NCBI GenBank assembly: GCA_002686995.1
Contig: NYZC01000160.1
Coordinates: 1-45,702, forward strand
Length of the DNA stretch: 45,702 nucleotides
Reading direction: 5' to 3'
DNA from: Phycisphaeraceae bacterium
GTDB lineage: Bacteria; Planctomycetota; Phycisphaerae; Phycisphaerales; Phycisphaeraceae
Below the pieces are notes generated by a model that was not told where the DNA came from, made no database searches, and saw only the letters and a program-made list of their open reading frames with translations. Made by a program: the position numbers and the translations under genes. Positions 9,052 to 18,506 of the stretch are shown piece after piece; the stretch's first letter is position 1, and each line of letters starts with the position of its first letter.

Positions 9052-9885
9052 CTAGTCCAAGACAGGTCTAAGCAGGAACTGTCGCACACAGGTGATGGCG
9101 TGCTTCAAGGACGCCGCATCGAAGAAGGACTCCAATGTCAATCGTCCCCGGTACGGCAGCGCGAGCAATCTGCGGACGACGGACCCGTTCTCGACAATGC
9201 CGGCTCCCAGCGGCACGGCAAGGAACCGACCATCTCTGCCCTGAAACACCTGCTGGCCGGGATCGGCACGGGCGGTTTCGTCGCAGTACGGCGCGATATC
9301 CTTGAAATGGACGTGTGCGAGTAAGGGCCAGACCGACTCCAGCCTGTCGAATACATGTGTCTGTCCGCTCGCCACGAAATTGGCCAGATCCAAGGTGAGT
9401 CCGAAGTGGGGGGAGCAGACCGAACGGGCCACGCCCAGCCACCCGTCGACGCTCTCGGCCACGCTTGGCGCAGGGCTCAATTCATTCTCGAGGGTGAGGA
9501 CGATGTTCCGGCGCTGCGCGCTGTCCATACGGGATCGCGCGGCTTCGACCACCGTCTTCCGCGCGTCTGCCGGCTCCGTTCCGGGGCAAGCGCAGCAGTA
9601 GAGATTCACCACGCCCGCACCCAGGATCTCGGCGCAGGAGAGGGACCGCTCCAGCGCGTTGCCGACCTCTTCGAGCTTATCGCCGGAGAGACTCAGACCC
9701 ACGGCGCACACGGGTGCGCTGACTCCTTCGCGGTGAAGAACATCCCGGGTGTCGCGGGCCTCCTCGCAACCGCCTTGCAGGAGGGGAACCTCCAGCTCCG
9801 TGACGCCGGCGTCCTTGGCAAGGGCCGCGACCTCGGGAATCCGGTCGGGCGCGTATCCGCGTGCGGAGAGGGCGAGCCGGATCAT
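9052..9885 (-). CDS. Sugar phosphate isomerase/epimerase-like TIM-barrel protein
   Basis: The 277-residue product belongs to the xylose isomerase-like/AP endonuclease 2 barrel family. Candidate metal ligands are the Glu in VLTLENELSPAP, the Asp in LTLDLANFVASG, the His in AHVHFKDI and the Glu in RLTLESFF, in the order and spacing usual for these enzymes. A Cys-rich stretch, VNLYCCACPGTE, is unusual but not diagnostic. The start codon overlaps the stop of the dehydrogenase gene upstream in an ATGA arrangement (4 nt), so translation is probably coupled. Together the pair suggests oxidation and isomerisation of a sugar or polyol; the actual substrate is not evident. Confidence 0.75.
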   Translation of the reverse strand: MIRLALSARGYAPDRIPEVAALAKDAGVTELEVPLLQGGCEEARDTRDVLHREGVSAPVCAVGLSLSGDKLEEVGNALERSLSCAEILGAGVVNLYCCACPGTEPADARKTVVEAARSRMDSAQRRNIVLTLENELSPAPSVAESVDGWLGVARSVCSPHFGLTLDLANFVASGQTHVFDRLESVWPLLAHVHFKDIAPYCDETARADPGQQVFQGRDGRFLAVPLGAGIVENGSVVRRLLALPYRGRLTLESFFDAASLKHAITCVRQFLLRPVLD

Positions 9886-10901
9886 GCCACCACCGCCCAG
9901 TCAAATAGAACCGACTGGCAACCGGCCTTGTCCTGGTCCAGCGCGTCATAGGCCCGCTGGCATTGCCGCGGCGGGAGAACGCGCGTCAGCAACGGCGCCG
10001 TCTTGAGCCGCCCGTCCCGCATCCATCCGAGGATCTGTTCAACATTGCCGAAGACCGAGTGCCGCGCAAAAGGCGTCTCGGCGGCGGGAAAATCCCACAG
10101 ATACGCCCCCTTCATGGTAATTCCCTCCGCATGGATACGCAGCAGCATGTGGGAAACATCCAGCGTCATCTTCCGCCGGGGCGTGCCCAGAAGAATCACC
10201 TCGCCGCGCGGAGCGACGAGGTCAACGGCCTCGCAGATCAGGTCCGCCTTCCCCACGGCCTCGACGACGATCCGGGGGCCCCTGCCTTCCGTCCATACGG
10301 AAAGGGCCTCTTTGAAATCCGATGTGGCCGGATTCACCGTGCGGTCGATTCCGCATTGCCGGGCGACCTCGAGGCGGGAGGGAACGACGTCGGCCGCCAT
10401 GACGTCTGCGCCGACCAGCCGGAAGAGCTGGGCCGCGAAGTTACCCACCAGCCCCTGCCCGATCACGAGGACCGGATCCCCCGCGGTGAGGTCCGCCTTG
10501 CGCACGGCCGTCAGCGACACGGCGGCCATCCGTGCCAAACATGCGACGCCCGGATCGATGTCCTCCGGCACGATGGCCATGATGTGCGCGCGGTCGATCT
10601 TGAAGGTCGAAGCATGGGGGCCGAAGCTGAGCACGATGTCACCTTCCGACAAGTCGCACACCGCGCTGCCCAACCGCTCGATGGTGCCCACGTTCGCCCG
10701 GCCGAGGACCGAGCCGTACCGGAAGTCCGCAGAAAACTCGGCTTCCAGTCCGGTGAATGCCGCCAGTTCCGTCCCCGGGTTTGTCAGACTGTACCGGCTC
10801 CTGATCAGCACCTCGCTGTCGCCGAGGGAGGCGGCGTCCAGACAGATCTCGTCCAAGACGACCTTGTAGGGCGCCACAATTTTGATGCAGGCGGCCTTCA
10901 T
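9882..10901 (-). CDS. Zinc-binding-type MDR dehydrogenase (sugar or alcohol dehydrogenase-like)
   Basis: The 339-residue protein begins at ATG 10901. An upstream in-frame start at 10991 would add 30 residues without family character. It has the MDR layout: a GroES-like N-terminal domain (LTNPGTELAAFTG, YGSVLGRANVGTIERLG) and a Rossmann domain with VLVIGQGLVGNFAAQL. The usual structural-zinc Cys quartet is absent, and the catalytic-zinc Cys/His pattern is not recognisable. This points to the BchC/Bi-domain-oxidoreductase-like subgroup rather than a classical alcohol dehydrogenase. Its stop overlaps the start of the isomerase gene by 4 nt. NAD(P)-linked oxidation of a sugar derivative is the likely chemistry. 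Confidence 0.75.
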   Translation of the reverse strand: MKAACIKIVAPYKVVLDEICLDAASLGDSEVLIRSRYSLTNPGTELAAFTGLEAEFSADFRYGSVLGRANVGTIERLGSAVCDLSEGDIVLSFGPHASTFKIDRAHIMAIVPEDIDPGVACLARMAAVSLTAVRKADLTAGDPVLVIGQGLVGNFAAQLFRLVGADVMAADVVPSRLEVARQCGIDRTVNPATSDFKEALSVWTEGRGPRIVVEAVGKADLICEAVDLVAPRGEVILLGTPRRKMTLDVSHMLLRIHAEGITMKGAYLWDFPAAETPFARHSVFGNVEQILGWMRDGRLKTAPLLTRVLPPRQCQRAYDALDQDKAGCQSVLFDWAVVA

Positions 10902-11433
10902 CGCCCCACGGGGCCCTCCACTCGGTCGGCCGGACTGTAGTCGATTGCGAACACAACGTATTCGATCCTGCCAGTGAGCGCCGCCGGACACGGCTGGTCA
11001 CACAGATTCGCAAGTTTCTTCCTACCGGCATCTCCATGGCATCCCTTGCACGGCAACCATTCCCGTCCGCTCGACCCGATCATAATCGGTACCTGCGGTC
11101 ATCAGCCCACATGTCCTTCGGACAGCAATCCGTCGATTGTATCTCGCAGCTCCCGCAGCCGATCCAAGCCCTCGTCATCACCTGGTTGGGCTCAGGGTGT
11201 AACCCGCTGGCCGCGGCCGAAATGACCACGAAAAGCCACGAAAAGCCACGAAAAGAGGAACCATCTGCTGACTCGTTCCATGGTTCGGTCATGAGCCGCC
11301 GATTCCCGGAATCCAGATCGAGTCTATATTTTCTTCCGCCCTCTTTTTTGTGGGTCTACGTGGCTTTTGGTGGCTTTTGGTGGCTATCTGGAGTCGGCCC
11401 AAGGTCCGCGGAGCGCGGGTTACGCCATTCTCC
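10902..11433. other. Intergenic region with decayed coding traces and an inverted-arm repeat
   Basis: This 532-bp gap contains the facing 10-bp-period repeat arms annotated at 11224-11385. On the minus strand a short open stretch ends GLDRLRELRDTIDGLLSEGH before a TGA at 11102-11104. It reads like the amphipathic C-terminal helix of a protein, but a stop closes it about 29 codons upstream, so at most it is a gene remnant. No intact gene, RNA or clear promoter was found. Confidence 0.5.
11224..11385. repeat. Facing inverted 10-bp-period arrays (CCACGAAAAG family)
   Basis: The left arm (11224-11255) is three units of CCACGAAAAG with an exact 10-bp period. The right arm (11359-11385) reads as the reverse complement of CCACCAAAAG/CCACG units, also with a 10-bp period. 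The arms face each other across about 100 bp of unrelated sequence, giving a compact element of about 160 bp between two gene blocks. It resembles a MITE with internally repetitive termini. It encodes no protein. Confidence 0.8.
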
Positions 11434-13425
11434 TTAGAACGGCAATTTGACCGCGCTCTTGCTCATCAGCACCAGGCCGAAGCTGAACATCGCGATCAAT
11501 CCCATGCCGGCGGTGAATCCGGCAGCGAAGACGATGCGGTAGCGCGCCCAGTTCTCGCCGTACCGTTTGCGCAGCACGTACCGGCCCAGCAACGCGCCGA
11601 TGAACATCGGCACGATCGCGTGCGGCGCCGACTGGTCGAGTCCGCGGACCACGCCATAGACCAGGAAGATCGGCAGACCGAAGTGGTTGAGGACCCCATA
11701 AACCAGCAGCGACAGCCCCAGGCCCGCGGCAATGTACTGCCAGTCGAACGCCTCTTGAAACGGACTGAGCTGTTCGCCGGGCAGCGTCGATGAATACAGC
11801 AATCCTTGTTGATACGCGCGTAGCTCCCAGAACTCGTTGGCGTAAGGAAACAGCGCGCTGGGCACCTCGGCGATGGACCAGATGAACTGGGCAAAGAGAA
11901 TGCTGCCGACGGCCATGATCGGAAAAATGATCAGTTCCGCCTTGATGAGCGAGGTGAATTTCGTGCCAGTCAGTTCGGTCGTTCGGAAAAACTGAACCTG
12001 TTGGGAGTAATTGTGCAGGGGGATGGGGGCAAACCAGATCGCAGCACCCTTGTAGCCGGAGAGAATAAACGTCGCCTCGCGCACGAAAGGGATCGTGACC
12101 TGTTGGCCGACGATTCCCTCCATTCGGGCCGATACGTAGCTGATGAATGGTGTATAGACAAAGCCGTAGAAGATGAGCAGCCACAATGGAAAGGGTCTGC
12201 CGCCGGGCGGGATGCCGGCAACAACATTGACCAGATAGTACGTCAGCGCGATGTAGGTTGTGGTTGAACCGACGTAGATCAGCAGGCCAAGCCATATCGA
12301 GAAATCACCGCGGCCGGCCGGCGGCCGCAACAGATTTCGCCACTGCAAGGGTCCACCGCCGGCGGCCGAACCGCGACGACTCCGTAAGAAGCCGCGCAGC
12401 AGGTGCAATAGTCCGATGACCGCCACCGCCACGGAGAGGCCCAGACCAAAGCTGAAGTAGAAGTCCATCGTGTTCGCTTGAATGGTGCGAATTGCACCCA
12501 GACCAGGCTCCCAGCTATGAAGCAGCCCGAAGTGGTACAGCAGGGGGTTCAGCGCCATCGTAAACAGCAAACCGATGAACGCGCCGACCATCGCCCAGAA
12601 CGGCAGAACCATCCCCATGACGATGAAAGACAGATCGAGGCTGACCATCATTGGCATCGTGGGCAGTGTTTGCTCGGTGTACGCGGTCAAATCCACAAAT
12701 GGCAGCGGGATAATCTCGAGGCTGGTGGCGAAGATGGCACCGGTCACGTTGGGCAGTGCCAGGTAGACGACTCCGAAGGCAAGTCCACCGGCCCCGCCCA
12801 TGCTGAACACGCGCCACTGCCAGCTTTCGCGCTGTCCGGCCGCGTCCGCCAGCGCGGTCATGCCCATCGCACCGACCGGCGCCATCGGGAACGGTAGTTT
12901 CTCGACGTCCGAAGTCAGGCGGAACATGACATAGCCAAGACCGAAATGGTCAAGCCGTGACACCAGCAGTGTCAGAATCATCAAACCAATCGGCACGAGC
13001 CATGCCTTCATGAAGAAACTGCGCTGTCCGAGCACGTCCGGATCGCTGGGGGCAAACCACGCCGGGATGTGCTCGGTGATCCCGAGCTTGCGCATCTCCT
13101 CGCTCTGGACGAGAAACTGGTTCCACAGGAGTCCGCCCCCGCTGTGGATCACCGCGCCGCACATGTAGAAAAGGACGAAGATCTCCGGTCGCCGCAGTCG
13201 AGCCATCGCACGGCGGGCGACTTCGACGTAGAGAATGACCGTGACCCATTGGGCCGCCGAGCCCATCTCGATGCCCGCGACCAGTTGCATGTAGAGCTGC
13301 GCCGGTGTCATGAGCAGACCGACGAACAGCGCCATGATGATCGTGCCCCAGTTGACGCCGTCGTCGAACCGATCAGGCCGCTTCATCAGGTCGCGGAATT
13401 CGCGGAATTCCTGGTCTTCACGCAT
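11434..13425 (-). CDS. Large polytopic membrane protein, DUF6785/OPT-like transporter family
   Basis: The 663-residue protein is almost entirely hydrophobic, with roughly 14-16 membrane segments by eye beginning near residue 25 (NWGTIIMALFVGLLMTPAQ). Conserved-looking intramembrane or loop motifs include FRLTSDVEKLPFPMAPVGAMG and FEIIPLPFVDLT-like turns, reminiscent of the OPT-type oligopeptide transporter-like proteins of Planctomycetota. No cytoplasmic enzymatic domain is present. Its start overlaps the end of the M28-like/FtsX gene by 8 nt, so it is the third gene of the operon and probably translationally coupled. It shares general size and layout with the first gene of the operon. Transport is inferred; the substrate is unknown. 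Confidence 0.6.
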   Translation of the reverse strand: MREDQEFREFRDLMKRPDRFDDGVNWGTIIMALFVGLLMTPAQLYMQLVAGIEMGSAAQWVTVILYVEVARRAMARLRRPEIFVLFYMCGAVIHSGGGLLWNQFLVQSEEMRKLGITEHIPAWFAPSDPDVLGQRSFFMKAWLVPIGLMILTLLVSRLDHFGLGYVMFRLTSDVEKLPFPMAPVGAMGMTALADAAGQRESWQWRVFSMGGAGGLAFGVVYLALPNVTGAIFATSLEIIPLPFVDLTAYTEQTLPTMPMMVSLDLSFIVMGMVLPFWAMVGAFIGLLFTMALNPLLYHFGLLHSWEPGLGAIRTIQANTMDFYFSFGLGLSVAVAVIGLLHLLRGFLRSRRGSAAGGGPLQWRNLLRPPAGRGDFSIWLGLLIYVGSTTTYIALTYYLVNVVAGIPPGGRPFPLWLLIFYGFVYTPFISYVSARMEGIVGQQVTIPFVREATFILSGYKGAAIWFAPIPLHNYSQQVQFFRTTELTGTKFTSLIKAELIIFPIMAVGSILFAQFIWSIAEVPSALFPYANEFWELRAYQQGLLYSSTLPGEQLSPFQEAFDWQYIAAGLGLSLLVYGVLNHFGLPIFLVYGVVRGLDQSAPHAIVPMFIGALLGRYVLRKRYGENWARYRIVFAAGFTAGMGLIAMFSFGLVLMSKSAVKLPF

Positions 13426-16400
13426 GGGCGCAAACCACGGTCAACATCTCGCGTCCTTCGCTGAGGTACTGCTGCCTCCGTTCGCGGCTGAGCTTTCGCC
13501 ATCCCAGCAGCTGGCGGCGCAGTTGACGCAGAAAAAGCTTGTTGAGCTTGTGCCAGGCGGGCACGGATCCCGACGCGCGATGCAGCTCGATGTCGATGGC
13601 AAAGATATTTCGAATTTCGGTCGGGTGGATCGACAGCCGAATCTCCTGGCGCACGCCAAGGTCGTAGGGTGTGAGCCAGACGGTGCCTTCGATGCCGATC
13701 ACGGTCGAATCCTGGAAAGTACGCAGATGATCGGTGCTGAAATGCCCCGAGCTGGCCTCACGGTGTGCATCCAGGTACTGGTACAGGAACGCGACCATCC
13801 CCGTACGGGTCACGCCGGTCACCGTGAATGGAAGTGAGTCGCGAATCTGGTCACCCACGGGCGGCGGCACCTGCCAGCTTCGCTTATGGCTGGGTGCGGC
13901 CAGCCGACCCGCCAGCCAGGCCGGCAGCAGAGAAGCGACCGTCACGATCACGAGGACCAATACCATGATCATGACGGCCTGGGAACCGGAATAGTTGAGC
14001 GTCAGGCCGCCGAGCCCGCCAAGTCGGCTGACGCAGGTACCCACCGCCTGGCCGACGACGTATCCGAAGATCGAGCCCATCAGTCCGTAGGTGAGGGCCT
14101 CAGCGAGGAAGAGGAACCCCACATGGACCGGGGCCAGGCCCAGGCTGGTGTAGACGTAGATCTCGCGCTGGCGTTCGGCGATGGAACTGAGCATCGTGTT
14201 GAAGATGATCAATCCCCCGATCAGCAGCGGGATGAACAGGCTCCACGGCGCGGTCGGAAACAGCGGTGTGCTGGCCACGACGCGAAGCCCTCTTTCCGGG
14301 GCGCCGAAGATCACCGAGTACGCCAGTCGCTGGGCCACTTGCTCGGCGATCCGCTCAGCCTCGTGTCCGTCGCGCGCGGCGAGGGCGATGCTTTTCAATT
14401 GGCAATCGCGCACACCTCGCAGAACGGAAGCCGGAAGGATCAGCACCTCCCGGCTGGACAAGGCCGGCAGGTCCGCCTCCATCCGGATGTCGGCCCCGGT
14501 CTCTGTTTCACCATGCGACATCGGCTGGTCCGTCGGGGCCAGGGCGCGCCTCTGCTCATCGGTCAAAGCCGAAAAGTCCGTGGGCAGCATCGACCGCCCA
14601 TCGAGGTCCACCACGAGATGATCGAATTGCCCGGGGTCAAGCACACCGATCAACTCGAGGCTCTGCCCGGCGACGAAGACTCGATCGCCGGGTTTGATCC
14701 CTAACGCGTCAGCGCGCTGCGATGCCATGTAGCATCCGCCCCGTTCGGCGAAGTTGCCCCAATTGGGACAAACGCGGCCCACTGCGCTGAGGTTGACCTC
14801 ATCCGCCGAGAGACCGAGGGCGGACTTGAAACCGACCCGCTTCCCGTTGCCTGGATTCGACACCGGCAACCTCCAGTCAGGGTCAGACCTTAGCCACCAG
14901 TAACGAAGGGCCGTTCCGGCGGGTGATGGTTGTCTGACGATCGAGCGCAGGGCCGCGTCGATCTGCTCCGGCAAGGGTCGGCCACCGGCCTGGCGAATCA
15001 ACACGCCCGTGTATTGCGGTTCTCCCGCCAGTGGATACTGACGGTCGTTGGCATAACGACGGGTCGAAACGAAACAGAGCAGAACAAAGGTGATGAGCAC
15101 GACCGCGAACCCCGTCAGCGCCGTGCGCAACCTGCGCCTTCGCATGTTGGCGATGCCCAGTCGAATGGCCGTCGACAGCACGCCGAGACGCGACGTCCTG
15201 GCACCGCTCGCCTCGGCTCGGCCACTTCTGAACTTCTCCAGTTCTGACTCGAACTTGCGGTAAACCATCACGATGACCAGGCCGCTCATGAAGATGACGC
15301 CAAAGGCCATGATCACCGTCAGCGGTTGGCTGCTGATCCTGAACGCGGGATGGAAGCTCCACAACAGAGCGCTCATGGCGGTGAAGATTGCCATCATGGC
15401 GATGATCTGTCGATAGACGCTGGTGCTGGCCACGAGCAGCCGCTCCATCGCATAGCTGAACGGAACCAGCAGCATCAGCAGGAACACCGCACCGCGCACG
15501 ACATCGCTGGCCGTCCCAAGCACCGCCTGATACACCCTCATTTCGGTGGCCAAGGCCGCGCCCGAAGCGCGCTCGAAGTCGACACTGCTTTCGGCCTGCT
15601 CCGCCTCGGCCAGTAGACGTTCGGTGCGCCGCTGCAATTCGTCGATCTCCACGCTGCTGATGCCCGCCTTGTGGAAGTTGGCCAGGCGATGCCGGTCGAG
15701 CCGGAACCAATCGCGTGCGCCAATGTAGGTCGCATCGACGGCCAGCTCGCTGAATCCCTTGACGAGCTGCCGAGTCGTCGCTCCCGAATACTGCGGGATC
15801 GTGTTCAACAGCGCCATCCGGTTGCGGGTGATGCCGGCGCCGAGGATGAGCTGCCAGGGGAGGTCCGGTTCCAACTGGGCGCTGAGCAGCCCATCGTAGA
15901 CCGTCACGTTGGATCGCTTGGGATCGGACAGCGTGCGGGCATTGAGAAAGCTGGCCGAAGTGAGCGGTTCGAGAAAACGGGCGTCAAACAGCCCCAGCAG
16001 GCTCAACTCACGGCAGTCGAAGACGACTGCGCGAAGGTTCGATTTGAATCGGCACGACACCGGTGCCCCGAGCACGACTCCGGCCCCGCTCCGGCGGTAG
16101 TCGATGGCACGGACAATCCGGCCGTCGTCGGCCAGCCGGTAAGACTGAAGGTAGAACTCGCCGAACCTGCCGTCGCCGACACGACTGGGCATGAGTTCAA
16201 AGAGGAATCGGCCGTCGGCCCCGGTGCGAACGAACTGCTGCCGGCGCACCCCCGCCGCAATGAGCGGCCCGGTGGGAGTCACCTGGTTCTCACCGACTCT
16301 ACCGATGACCAGCGTGGTCAGGTACCCCTCCATGGGCAGTCGTGGCACCGGGGCACCAGGCGAAACGTCCACGATCTTGCCGCTGACGCGCGACCATTGC

Positions 16401-18505
16401 GGGACCAGGGCGTCGCCGTGCGCGGCAAAGGACGGATCGGCCGCGAGCGCCTCCAGCAGTGCGAGCGTCGCCTCGATCTGGGGCCTCAGGCGCGACCAGT
16501 CGAGCCGGTCCGGGTGGTCGCGGGGCGTATCCACCTTCCGGCGCGGAGCGTTCAGCGTGCTCCAGGTCACGGCCGGGGTGCTGAAACTGACGGCCGGCGA
16601 GGTCAGGGTCGCCACGTCGCCCAGGACGAACGAATCGGCGCTGGCCCAGCCTTCAAACGGCTCGAGGTTCACTGCCGTCCGATGCTCGTCCGTCCAGATG
16701 ACTCGTCTCTGCACGTTTTCCTGCAACCAGGCTCGAAAGATCTTCGAGTTGGCGGTCTCGTCCGTGTAATTGAAAAAACAGAATCGACTGGGCCCCGCGG
16801 CAAAGCCGGCGTCCGACAAATCCAGACCCAACAGGAAGTCGATGGGTCGCGGCGGGTCGTCGGATCCGGACAGGTTCAGCTCCTGCAACAACCGCGCGTG
16901 CCACCGATCGCGTTGCTGCTCGATTTCGAAGATGTCCTCGACCTGCTGCAGCTGAAGGCGGATGCGCCGGCGCGCCCGTTTCCAGAGTTCGCCGGCCAGC
17001 CGCGCGAGATCGGCATCGCGCGAGTCCGAGGCGTCCGCCCTGGTCATCAGGGCGTGGGCGCTGCGGAATGCCGTGCGCCGCGCGGTGAGTTGCCCGACCT
17101 TCGCGGCGATCTGCCGCTGCTCATCGCCCTCGGCCTTCGTCAACCGCAGTCGTAGCGGTTCGAGCGCCGCATCGACGGCGATCACTTCCCGGTCGACCTC
17201 GTCCCGGATGGTCTTGCTCAACCCGCTGTAATGGCGTTGCGACAACGTGGCCAGCACGTCGTCGGAAGCGTCGACGGCCGCGGCGAGCTCTTCGGCTTGG
17301 CGGTATTCCCGGGCCAGCTTTCGATCGTCCGTGACTGATCTGGCACGGTTATCCGGCGACAGGGCGAGTGTTCCGAGCATCTGTCTGACGCCGAGCTGGT
17401 TGATCGCCTGCGCATCGAGAAAGGCAAAAAGCAGCGGCCTTGCCGGACGGTGCACGGCGAAATGGCGCAGCGCGTCCAACAGCACGGCGGCATCGACCGC
17501 GGCGTCGGCGCCGGCGGCCAGCTCGGGCACGAGTCCGCCCGAATCGATCGGCGCGGCGATCGCCAGGGCCGCCCTCCGCGCCCCCCGTAGTTCCGCCTGA
17601 CCTTCGGCAGGTGTGACCAAGGCATAGATGTTGGTCGCTTCGGCCCGCACCCACTTGCAGTGACTGATGACACGGCCGGTTGAAATCGTGCCTCCCCGCA
17701 AGGCGGTGGACAGATTCCCGTCGGGCACGAAGAAGCGCGGCACATGGATGGGCAACGGCAGCAAATGAGTTGCGGCATGCCGCTGCGTGAATTCGGCGCC
17801 GTCGGCAGCACCGTCGAGCAGAAGAATCGCCGCGGCTCCCGCCCGCGCGACATCCCGCCACCGATTCCCGCCTGCGGCTTCCATGACCGCGATCTGGCCG
17901 CGCAGGCTTCCCGCCGGCAGTCGGCCGACCGCTTCGACGCTCGCCTCCCCCACGTAGATCAATCGACCTTGAATACCTTCATCCGGCGTCGTATTCAGAC
18001 GCACGCTCGCGGGCCAGAGCGGGTAGATGCGGTGACGGCCGGCCAGGGCGCCGCCGTCAATCACGATCCGGGCCCGCTCGACGCGCGGGACCATGACGGG
18101 GAAACGATGTGTCCACACCGACGCGCCCGGGATCTCTTCCACGTGGCCCAGCAGGCGCGCGACAGCCTGGTCGTGACCGGTCGAGCCAACCACGCGCGTC
18201 GCCGAGTCGGCGAGCCAGCGGGTGTCGCGGACGATCCGGTCGATCCGATCCGACGCGTCCGCATCGGCAGAGCGCGACGTGGCCACCGTCAGAGTGACGA
18301 ATGCGCACGAAACAATCAGTGCTGCCGCTCTGCGTCGATGGCGATTTGACGCCGGCTGCAATGGATCGGAATCGGAGGCGCGTCGCACCGTGGACAGTTG
18401 GAGCATGATCGACTTGCAATCGTTGTCGTGGCGCTCAGATATCGACGTGCGGATGTTGTACCAGACTTCGGAGGCGCCTTGAGCCATGCGGTGGCCGAAG
18501 CCCAC
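13418..18505 (-). CDS. Giant fusion: degenerate M28-peptidase-like ectodomain plus FtsX-like permease
   Basis: The 1695-residue product has a GTG start at 18505 (an ATG at 18487 is possible). A hydrophobic segment near 57-75 serves as signal or anchor. Residues about 85-375 resemble an M28 peptidase with an inserted PA-like domain, but the metal motifs are lost (AAPIDSGG, AGADAAVD and DAQAIN replace the His-x-Asp, Asp-Asp and Glu-Glu signatures). A charged helical stretch (about 380-530) and beta-rich ectodomain follow. Membrane segments cluster near 995-1085, then an FtsX unit begins with LGIANMRRRRLRTALTGFAV, with later segments near 1420-1530 (GGLIIFNTMLSSIAERQREI). A soluble tail of about 160 residues closes it. 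No ATPase is in the operon. The gene lies 1 nt after the upstream stop and overlaps the next gene by 8 nt. Confidence 0.75.
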   Translation of the reverse strand: MGFGHRMAQGASEVWYNIRTSISERHDNDCKSIMLQLSTVRRASDSDPLQPASNRHRRRAAALIVSCAFVTLTVATSRSADADASDRIDRIVRDTRWLADSATRVVGSTGHDQAVARLLGHVEEIPGASVWTHRFPVMVPRVERARIVIDGGALAGRHRIYPLWPASVRLNTTPDEGIQGRLIYVGEASVEAVGRLPAGSLRGQIAVMEAAGGNRWRDVARAGAAAILLLDGAADGAEFTQRHAATHLLPLPIHVPRFFVPDGNLSTALRGGTISTGRVISHCKWVRAEATNIYALVTPAEGQAELRGARRAALAIAAPIDSGGLVPELAAGADAAVDAAVLLDALRHFAVHRPARPLLFAFLDAQAINQLGVRQMLGTLALSPDNRARSVTDDRKLAREYRQAEELAAAVDASDDVLATLSQRHYSGLSKTIRDEVDREVIAVDAALEPLRLRLTKAEGDEQRQIAAKVGQLTARRTAFRSAHALMTRADASDSRDADLARLAGELWKRARRRIRLQLQQVEDIFEIEQQRDRWHARLLQELNLSGSDDPPRPIDFLLGLDLSDAGFAAGPSRFCFFNYTDETANSKIFRAWLQENVQRRVIWTDEHRTAVNLEPFEGWASADSFVLGDVATLTSPAVSFSTPAVTWSTLNAPRRKVDTPRDHPDRLDWSRLRPQIEATLALLEALAADPSFAAHGDALVPQWSRVSGKIVDVSPGAPVPRLPMEGYLTTLVIGRVGENQVTPTGPLIAAGVRRQQFVRTGADGRFLFELMPSRVGDGRFGEFYLQSYRLADDGRIVRAIDYRRSGAGVVLGAPVSCRFKSNLRAVVFDCRELSLLGLFDARFLEPLTSASFLNARTLSDPKRSNVTVYDGLLSAQLEPDLPWQLILGAGITRNRMALLNTIPQYSGATTRQLVKGFSELAVDATYIGARDWFRLDRHRLANFHKAGISSVEIDELQRRTERLLAEAEQAESSVDFERASGAALATEMRVYQAVLGTASDVVRGAVFLLMLLVPFSYAMERLLVASTSVYRQIIAMMAIFTAMSALLWSFHPAFRISSQPLTVIMAFGVIFMSGLVIVMVYRKFESELEKFRSGRAEASGARTSRLGVLSTAIRLGIANMRRRRLRTALTGFAVVLITFVLLCFVSTRRYANDRQYPLAGEPQYTGVLIRQAGGRPLPEQIDAALRSIVRQPSPAGTALRYWWLRSDPDWRLPVSNPGNGKRVGFKSALGLSADEVNLSAVGRVCPNWGNFAERGGCYMASQRADALGIKPGDRVFVAGQSLELIGVLDPGQFDHLVVDLDGRSMLPTDFSALTDEQRRALAPTDQPMSHGETETGADIRMEADLPALSSREVLILPASVLRGVRDCQLKSIALAARDGHEAERIAEQVAQRLAYSVIFGAPERGLRVVASTPLFPTAPWSLFIPLLIGGLIIFNTMLSSIAERQREIYVYTSLGLAPVHVGFLFLAEALTYGLMGSIFGYVVGQAVGTCVSRLGGLGGLTLNYSGSQAVMIMVLVLVIVTVASLLPAWLAGRLAAPSHKRSWQVPPPVGDQIRDSLPFTVTGVTRTGMVAFLYQYLDAHREASSGHFSTDHLRTFQDSTVIGIEGTVWLTPYDLGVRQEIRLSIHPTEIRNIFAIDIELHRASGSVPAWHKLNKLFLRQLRRQLLGWRKLSRERRQQYLSEGREMLTVVCAHA

Positions 18506-18506
18506 G

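Noticed and set aside
10898..11083. A minus-strand frame with CKGCHGD, resembling a heme-binding CxxCH
   Set aside because: Only 61 codons, no signal peptide, and overlaps the start region of the dehydrogenase gene; one CxxCH can occur by chance.
11224..11385. Repeat arrays considered as a CRISPR
   Set aside because: Units are 10 bp, contiguous and without spacers, and the arms are inverted; no cas gene is nearby.
15671..17155. A 494-codon plus-strand frame
   Set aside because: Antisense to the M28-like/FtsX fusion, which shows clear signal, membrane and FtsX features.
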